This document shows positions 1-5,859 of a stretch of 5,859 nucleotides of DNA, piece by piece; position 1 is the first letter of the stretch, and each line of letters starts with the position of its first letter. Source of the DNA: Caldilineae bacterium (GTDB taxonomy: Bacteria; Chloroflexota; Anaerolineae; J102); contig DUEF01000220.1 in the NCBI GenBank assembly GCA_011176555.1, positions 1 through 5,859 on the forward strand, in the 5' to 3' direction. The notes under the pieces were generated by a model, which worked only from the letters and a program-made list of their open reading frames with translations, was not told where the DNA came from and did no database searches. Both the position numbers and the translations under genes were made by a program.

Positions 1-1
1 A

Positions 2-1101
<1,100 letters not shown>

Positions 1102-1105
<4 letters not shown>

Positions 1106-2025
1106 AACTCGCCCGACACCCTGCCAACCCTATCCTCCTTCCAGACCCCACCTCATCCTGGGAAACCTACAACGTCTTCAACCCCTCCGTCATCTTCCAC
1201 AACGGCCTGTTCCACATGCACTACCGCGCCCAGGGACTGGACTGGGTCAGCCGCATCGGCTACGCCGTCAGCGAGGATGGCGTGCACTGGAATCGTTTGC
1301 GCCAACCACTGCTGGAACCGCAAGATAACACCGACTCGCGAGGCGTCGAGGACCCGCGCGTGGTCGAAATCGACGGCGTTTTCTACATGGCCTACACCGC
1401 TTATGGTCGTGAGTTTCACGGCCCACCCGAAACAGCAGTGCGCGGCGGCGGCATCCTGCCCATGATCGCCCGCAGCCATAACTTGATTACCTGGGAGCGG
1501 CTTGGTTCCATCGTCAGTGGCGAAGATAACAAAGACCACGTCTTCTTCCCACGCAAGATAGCCGGGCGCTTTGCCGCCTTTCATCGCCGCCATCCTGATG
1601 TCTGGTTCGCCACAAGCAATGACCTCATCACCTGGCGCGAGGAAGACATGGCTCCCATCTTCGGCCCCCGCCCTGGCGATGGTTGGGATAGTCAAAAGGT
1701 CGGAGCCAATGGCGCGCCCATCGAGACAGAATATGGCTGGCTGATGCTGTACCACGGTGTGGATCAGGACAAAATCTATCGACTGGGCGTCTGCTTGCTC
1801 GATTTGGAAGACCCCAGCCAGGTCATCCGCCGGCCGGCCGCACCCATTTTCTGGCCGGAAGAATTGTGGGAATTGCGTGGCGACGTGCCCAACGTGGTCT
1901 TTTCCTGCGCCAATCCTGTGGTGGAAGGCACAATCTACGTCTATTACGGCGGCGGCGACCATGTCATCGGGCTGGCCACCTGCTCCCTAGACAATTTGTT
2001 AGATTTCGCTCTTCACGCTCATTGA
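1102..2025 (+). CDS. GH130 family beta-mannoside phosphorylase (or beta-mannosidase), 307 aa
   Basis: This is a complete five-bladed beta-propeller-type GH130 protein of normal length for the smaller members. Visible motifs are HPANPIL (6-12), VFNPSVIFHNGLFHMHYRAQG (25-45), RIGYAVSEDGVHW (51-63), GVEDPRVV (81-88), NKDHVFFPRKI (143-153), GWLMLYHGV (212-220) and YYGGGDHVIGLA (281-292). Asp84 in the EDPR motif is the expected general acid. Phosphorylases of the family hold phosphate with basic residues; Lys152, Arg162, Lys199 and His218 sit at plausible positions, so I lean to phosphorolysis of a beta-mannosidic bond giving mannose 1-phosphate. GH130 also contains hydrolases, so this is inference. 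Residues about 102-120 form a Gly/Pro-rich stretch that seems longer than usual. There is no signal peptide, so the protein is probably cytoplasmic. The ATG overlaps the upstream stop by 4 bases and has no clear ribosome binding site, which fits coupling. The likely partners are the two flanking alpha-mannosidases. Confidence 0.93.
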
Positions 2026-2031
2026 TCCGCT

Positions 2032-4746
2032 ATGAAAACCACCGTCCATATCATCAATCATACCCACTGGGATCGAGAATGGTTTCTGACCTCGATCTAC
2101 ACAACGAATTGGATTCCAAGGCTCATCGATACCATTGAGCATCGTGTTGCCGAAAATCCAAATTTCCGATTTCTACTGGATGGTCAGACTCTGGTTATCG
2201 AAGATCTGCTCCAACATGATCCCGACTACCAGGAACGGGTGAAGAAGTTGGTCAAGGATGGACATCTCATCATTGGCCCCTACTATTGCCAACCCGACTG
2301 GAAACTTACTGGCGAAGAAGCCCTGGTGCGAAATCTGCTTTACGGTCGACAGGATATGCAACAATTTGGCGGAAGAAACCAGGTCGGTTGGCTGACAGAC
2401 ACTTTTGGTCATATCTCGCAATCGCCGCAGCTGCACGACATGTTTGGGTTGGAGGCGGTGTTTGTCTGGCGAGGCGTCCCGCAACTCACGCCTTATTTCC
2501 ATTGGCAAGGGGCTGATAGCTCACGCGTGCTGGCCATCAACTTATTTGGAGGTTACCGTAATCTCTACGGCGTCACCCATGCTCCGGAAGTCGCCATCAA
2601 ACGCCTACAAACCGAGATCAGCAAACTTCAGCCCTACTATCCCACCCCCGACATCCCCCTATTCGATGGCTACGATCTGGAACAAAACCCCGAAGACCCC
2701 ATGCGCTTTTATCAGCAACACGCTTCGGAGCTGCCTGACGATCTTCAGCTCGAGGAAACTACTCCCCATGGTTTTGTACAGACCGTGAGCCCGCAACTTA
2801 CCAATTTACCCATTATCAATGGGGAACTCAATTCCGGAAAATATGGAGCCACTTTTCCCGGAACACTTTCCACTCGTACATATCTTAAGGTGATGCATAG
2901 TGACAGCGAGCGCTTGCTATTCAAAATTGCAGAGCCATTAGCAGTGCTGGCCCGATTGAAGGGACGCCCATATCGGAACGACTTTTACGAGCACTGGGGG
3001 CGTATCCTCTTGCAAAATGCGGTGCATGATTGTATTTGTGGCGTCAGCGTCGATCAGGTGCATGAAAAAATGGAATATAGTTATCGCGAAATGCACCGGG
3101 CCCTGAGCCAGGATGTCGAGGCGTCTCTTATGTATGTGCTACGGGATTTCAAGCCGGGCGTGTATGCTGTCAGCACAGAAGCCTTTGCTTATGAAGGCTG
3201 GCGGATCGTGGATGATACCCTCTACCCAATGACTACCGATGGCATAGGCGTGTGGCCGCTCGAACAGCAAATCCCCGTTTCCCGTCCACATGAACCAGTT
3301 GTCAAGTTCCGATGGCAAAACGAGCATTATGTCGCAGCCATCGATGACGCGGGGGTAGTGCATCTAAATGAAGCCCAATTGGGCTATCTGGTGTTATCCG
3401 AAGAAAACGGGGATACATATTCTGAAGAATCAGGTGAAAAAACCAGCAGATGTAGCCGTGTAGGCCATCTTATCATTGAAGAACAAAGCGAACGCCACTG
3501 CATCGTGGGATACGAGTGCGCCGGTCGATTGGGCGATGCGAGCATCACAGCGCACGTCCACATCACATTTGATCTATCGCCTCTAATCCGCTGGCAGGTA
3601 GACTTGGATTCACGGGGAACCGATTTCAAAGTCACACTGGTCTTCGAGACCGGATTGAGAGGGGATATCCATGCCGGAATGCCCTTTGATGTGGTCAAGC
3701 GAGAACCTGTTGATCGGGACTTGCTATCTCGCCGAACGAATGAACATTTGTCCAAGGTGTTGATGGGACAACGGGAGTTGGGGGAAGTCCGCACCTTTCC
3801 CTTCCACGACTTCGTGGCTATTACCGAAACGGACGCACTCATTGCAGTGATGGCCAAAGGCGTCCATGCTTACCAGGCGGATGATGCTGGACGTATCGCC
3901 ATCATCTTGCGCCGGGCAATAGAATGGATCACAGCACCGGGATTGGAACATCGCTCTGGGGATGCAGGTCCCTTCATGTATGTGCCCGATGCCCGTTGCG
4001 AGCGGCGCGTACATCACGAACTAGCGGTGTATATGGGATCAGCCAGCCTAGATGATTCAACATTCCATCGCATTAACGCTGGATTCCAGAATCCCCCCCT
4101 GGTTGTAATCAGAGATGGTGATGGGGCGCAAGAGAAATGGTCTGTGTTACAAGAAAACTTCCCCTTGAGCAGTCTATACATCCATCGAGATAGGATACTC
4201 GCGCGTTTCTACAATCCTACAAACCGCGTTCTGCCATTATCAGACACTTATTCCACCGCTGATATCATGGGAGTATACCAAACGACAACCGCGTCGATTC
4301 CCGCCAAACGCATCCTCATCGTGACAATCGATGATCCTCCTCTGCCCAAACTCAACCCGTCATCATCCAGAGAGAATATCGTTCTCCCGAACCCGCCAAC
4401 TTGGCGTGTCGGTGAAAATCAGGGCCTCCCTGCAGTGTCCATCATCAAGCAACTGGAAAAGAAAGGCGCACAACTCGCAAAACGCCTTGTAAAGATGGAA
4501 ATGCAACTAGAAGAGGCTGACGGAAATGATCGGCATCATCTTCAGCACCAGTATTATGTCCTCAAGCGTGAATTATATGAACTAAAGCTCTCCGAATTGC
4601 TCAATCGCCATAAACTGACAAGGCAGGGACAATTGGCGTATGATTATCTCTACCAAGCTGATCCCGAAATCGCTGAAGTTGGCATGGAGCTCAACGAGTT
4701 GCGCATAAAACGACGTATTTACGACTATGTTATTGAAGCGCTTTAA
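2032..4746 (+). CDS. Alpha-mannosidase, GH38, MngB/SpGH38-like clade, with helical C-terminal tail (904 aa)
   Basis: This is a complete class II alpha-mannosidase, close in length to the roughly 900-residue MngB and streptococcal GH38 enzymes. The catalytic domain starts at once, without a signal peptide. HTHWDREW (10-17) supplies zinc ligands His12 and Asp14. The motif at 123-127 (DTFGH) carries the expected nucleophile Asp123, and HDCICGVSVDQVH (332-344) gives zinc ligand His332. Asp215 in DGYDLEQNP (212-220) occupies the place of the usual NG-x-DH motif and may be the acid/base region, although the customary His is Leu here. The helical middle domain (about 277-350) contains STRTYLK and HDCICG. 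A beta-sandwich domain follows, then an almost all-helical, charged tail from about 802 to 904. The start lies 6 bases after the GH130 stop, with no visible Shine-Dalgarno sequence. Base composition looks richer in A/T than in the two genes before it. Substrate linkage is not predictable; mannosylglycerate, as used by MngB, is one option within the clade. Confidence 0.94.
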   Translation: MKTTVHIINHTHWDREWFLTSIYTTNWIPRLIDTIEHRVAENPNFRFLLDGQTLVIEDLLQHDPDYQERVKKLVKDGHLIIGPYYCQPDWKLTGEEALVRNLLYGRQDMQQFGGRNQVGWLTDTFGHISQSPQLHDMFGLEAVFVWRGVPQLTPYFHWQGADSSRVLAINLFGGYRNLYGVTHAPEVAIKRLQTEISKLQPYYPTPDIPLFDGYDLEQNPEDPMRFYQQHASELPDDLQLEETTPHGFVQTVSPQLTNLPIINGELNSGKYGATFPGTLSTRTYLKVMHSDSERLLFKIAEPLAVLARLKGRPYRNDFYEHWGRILLQNAVHDCICGVSVDQVHEKMEYSYREMHRALSQDVEASLMYVLRDFKPGVYAVSTEAFAYEGWRIVDDTLYPMTTDGIGVWPLEQQIPVSRPHEPVVKFRWQNEHYVAAIDDAGVVHLNEAQLGYLVLSEENGDTYSEESGEKTSRCSRVGHLIIEEQSERHCIVGYECAGRLGDASITAHVHITFDLSPLIRWQVDLDSRGTDFKVTLVFETGLRGDIHAGMPFDVVKREPVDRDLLSRRTNEHLSKVLMGQRELGEVRTFPFHDFVAITETDALIAVMAKGVHAYQADDAGRIAIILRRAIEWITAPGLEHRSGDAGPFMYVPDARCERRVHHELAVYMGSASLDDSTFHRINAGFQNPPLVVIRDGDGAQEKWSVLQENFPLSSLYIHRDRILARFYNPTNRVLPLSDTYSTADIMGVYQTTTASIPAKRILIVTIDDPPLPKLNPSSSRENIVLPNPPTWRVGENQGLPAVSIIKQLEKKGAQLAKRLVKMEMQLEEADGNDRHHLQHQYYVLKRELYELKLSELLNRHKLTRQGQLAYDYLYQADPEIAEVGMELNELRIKRRIYDYVIEAL

Positions 4747-4810
4747 TCGATTGGGAGGTAACTACTAAGGTGCTACCTGAATCCAACCTCTCAGTGTAAG
4801 ATTTATCCGC

Positions 4811-4867
4811 AGGCCATTGGGTTTTCTCCTGATGAGTGTTGAGATTCTTCAGGATACTCAATGGCCT
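4811..4867. repeat. Imperfect 57-nt inverted repeat / hairpin
   Basis: AGGCCATTGGGT (4811-4822) pairs with ACTCAATGGCCT (4856-4867) over 12 positions, with one G-U wobble. An asymmetric internal loop follows, then a second stem of TCCTGA (4827-4832) with TCAGGA (4849-4854), closing a 16-nt loop. It lies 64 bases after the mannosidase stop codon. No U tract follows, so it is not a canonical intrinsic terminator. It could be a 3'-end structure stabilising the operon mRNA or a copy of a small palindromic repeat. The function is unknown; only the pairing is seen. Confidence 0.5.
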
Positions 4868-4898
4868 ACCTTCAAGCCAATTTTACAGAAAGGATTTT

Positions 4899-5421
4899 AC
4901 ACTACTCCTCCACACCCACTGGCAACCGCCGCACCTCCGCCGAGCGCGGGGCCTGTGCGTTTGGACGGAAACCTCGGATGCGCCGCAGCCGCCCAGGCAA
5001 CGGGGACGCCTGGCCAACAAGCCCGGAGCCAAAGCGCATCCCTTCTGTTTGGAGCTTGAGGGGCTGTACGAAATCGACTTCCTGCAAGAGCCATTGCTGC
5101 TGCATGGAGTCGAACGCCAGATCACCCTGCGCCTATCCGACCGCCAATCATGAGCCCGACCAAAGCCTGTTGGCGGCATTGCACCTGGAGGAGGCCCCGG
5201 ATCATTTCTGGGATTTGGACGAGTCGCTGGCGGGCTTCCCTGTCACCATCAAACGACTGGCCATCACCATGCCTTTGCTGAAACGATTGGACGAAGCGCA
5301 GTTTGTGAACGGTGCGCCGTTGCAGAATCAGTTGGGTCTTGCTTACGAAGCCATCAGCCGCAAGGCCATCGAGACGGCGTTTGGGGAAGAATCGGCGACA
5401 GTAGTGACAGACAACCCTTAG
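4899..5421 (+). pseudogene. Frameshifted, truncated fragment resembling the N-terminus of an SNF2-family helicase protein
   Basis: Two reading frames each give a protein-like piece. From 4899 to about 5148 one frame reads TLLLHTHWQPP, then VWTETSDAP, then RQRGRLANKPGAKAHPFCLE, then GVERQITLRLSDRQ before a TGA at 5151. From 5149 to 5421 the next frame (+1) continues with HEPDQSLLAALHLEEAPDHF and then ISRKAIETAF before a TAG. Together they resemble the N-terminal region of large bacterial SNF2 helicases: an LH-x-x-W-x-PP opening, a W-x-E strand, a basic linker before HPF, then an LRLP-like strand. That resemblance is from memory. The motor domains are absent, and no start codon sits at the point where similarity begins (TTT at 4896 precedes it). 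I read it as a dead gene with one frameshift near 5140-5150 and a 3' deletion. A different, unrecognised gene in two frames is the alternative. Confidence 0.5.
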
Positions 5422-5580
5422 ATCGCCTGGAAATGGATATCGCCGAACGGGGATGAGAGGCACGCATTCCCTCAGAAATGGCGCTTGTGGAGATATTGGC
5501 GCTGAATGGAAAACCGTGGAACCGAAAACGGGGTTCGTAGAAAGGATGATGGCGTTGTCCCCGACTACCTCAATCAACTG
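5422..5580. other. Intergenic stretch with no recognisable gene
   Basis: All frames are broken by stop codons. A short in-frame run from 5409 to 5456 (RQPLDRLEMDIAERG) may be further decayed coding sequence from the pseudogene to its left, but it is too short to identify. A 31-codon frame at 5506-5601 runs into the terminator stem and shows no family features. I see no RNA gene or promoter that I could support. Confidence 0.4.
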
Positions 5581-5618
5581 AAAAAACACCCTGCCATTTG
5601 ACCGGCAGGGTGTTTTTT
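5581..5618. terminator. Strong bidirectional rho-independent terminator
   Basis: AAAAAACACCCTGCC (5581-5595) and GGCAGGGTGTTTTTT (5604-5618) form a perfect 15-bp stem with an 8-nt loop. The G/C-rich core is flanked by six A on the left and six T on the right, so either strand yields a hairpin followed by a U tract. It can stop plus-strand transcription coming from the mannosidase and pseudogene side. It can also stop minus-strand transcription leaving the CRISPR array. Confidence 0.88.
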
Positions 5619-5689
5619 GTATGACGCCAATTTCGACCATTGGGAGTTTCGCTCGGCGCCCCTCCCCAAGTGAGGCGCAACCGAACGAC

Positions 5690-5720
5690 GTGCCCCGGAG
5701 GGCTTGATCGGGATTTCTAC
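5690..5720 (-). repeat. Truncated terminal CRISPR repeat
   Basis: This copy matches the other repeats exactly over 31 nt, but none of the six bases to its left (5684-5689) matches the expected GTTTCA. In minus-strand orientation it has lost the 3' CTGAAAC handle end. Loss or decay of the last repeat's 3' end is typical of the leader-distal end of an array. Confidence 0.8.
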
Positions 5721-5859
5721 CCCAATATGCGGCGATGCCTTCCGAGCCTGCCCCTAGTTTCAGTGCCCCGGAGGGCTTGATCGGGATTTCTACGACAACG
5801 ACGCCATCGCAGCTGACGTTTACGCCACCCTTGAGTTTCAGTGCCCCGGAGGGCTTGAT
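5690..5859 (-). CRISPR. CRISPR array, one end (three repeats visible, continues past right edge)
   Basis: A 37-nt repeat occurs complete at 5757-5793. It is truncated at 5690-5720 (31 nt identical) and cut by the window edge at 5835-5859 (25 nt identical). Spacers are 36 nt (5721-5756) and 41 nt (5794-5834), and they are unrelated to each other. Both are preceded by A at the repeat boundary, so the repeat could be 38 nt. On the minus strand the repeat begins GTAGAAATCCCGATC and ends GGGGCACTGAAAC. The GAAAC end matches the usual 3' end of type I and type III repeats, which becomes the crRNA 5' handle, so I place transcription on the minus strand. A GCCC-TCCG-GGGC palindrome gives a short stem in the repeat RNA. 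No cas gene or leader lies in the window; both would be to the right if this orientation holds. The subtype is undetermined. Confidence 0.9.

Noticed and set aside
1153..1962. 269-codon minus-strand open frame
   Set aside because: It is the antisense shadow of the GH130 gene, whose plus-strand product has clear family motifs; the antisense product shows none.
3384..3857. 157-codon minus-strand open frame
   Set aside because: It lies wholly within the second GH38 gene and its product has no recognisable features.
4755..4778. AGGTA...TACCT pairing just after the mannosidase stop
   Set aside because: A 5-bp stem with a long loop is expected by chance.
5506..5601. 31-codon plus-strand open frame beginning MENRGTENG
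   Set aside because: It ends inside the terminator loop, has no ribosome binding site I can see, and resembles nothing known.
5122..5640. 172-codon minus-strand open frame
   Set aside because: It runs through both the terminator hairpin and the SNF2-like fragment, whose plus-strand frames look more protein-like; no family is recognisable.
5656..5678. Short bulged hairpin GCGCC...GGCGC beside the array
   Set aside because: It is a small G/C-rich pairing with a bulge and no U tract; too weak to call a terminator or leader element.

Overview
The window looks like bacterial chromosome from a free-living organism with moderate to high G+C content. A Chloroflexota-type (Anaerolineae-like) host is my best guess. 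It rests on the style of the mannosidase proteins, the lack of clear Shine-Dalgarno sequences, and a decayed gene resembling the SNF2-helicase N-terminus I associate with that group. This is inference; no marker gene is present.

Positions 1-4746 hold a tight plus-strand cluster of three glycan-degrading enzymes. (i) The 3' part of a MAN2C1-type class II alpha-mannosidase (GH38), cut by the left window edge. (ii) A complete 307-residue GH130 protein of the beta-mannoside phosphorylase family, joined to the first gene by an ATGA overlap. (iii) After 6 bases, a complete 904-residue GH38 alpha-mannosidase of a different clade (MngB/SpGH38-like), with visible zinc-site and nucleophile motifs and a long helical C-terminal tail. 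Two alpha-mannosidases of different clades around a GH130 enzyme suggest intracellular breakdown of a mixed alpha/beta-mannoside. N-glycan or mannan fragments are plausible substrates. The alpha-mannosidases would remove alpha-linked mannose, and GH130 would phosphorolyse a beta-mannosidic bond to release mannose 1-phosphate.

Positions 4747-5421 hold a short spacer with an imperfect hairpin (4811-4867), then a frameshifted, truncated fragment. Its pieces resemble the N-terminal region of bacterial SNF2-family helicase proteins; no helicase motors remain. Positions 5422-5580 carry nothing I can recognise. A perfect 15-bp inverted repeat with A and T tracts (5581-5618) is a strong bidirectional intrinsic terminator.

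The right edge (5690-5859) is one end of a CRISPR array with 37-nt repeats and spacers of 36 and 41 nt, running out of the window. The repeat ends in CTGAAAC when read on the minus strand, and the leftmost copy lacks that end. The visible part is therefore probably the leader-distal end, with the leader, and perhaps cas genes, beyond the right edge. I found no convincing undescribed system. The points most worth following are the CRISPR terminus, the mannosidase/phosphorylase cluster and the unusual features of the second GH38 enzyme.
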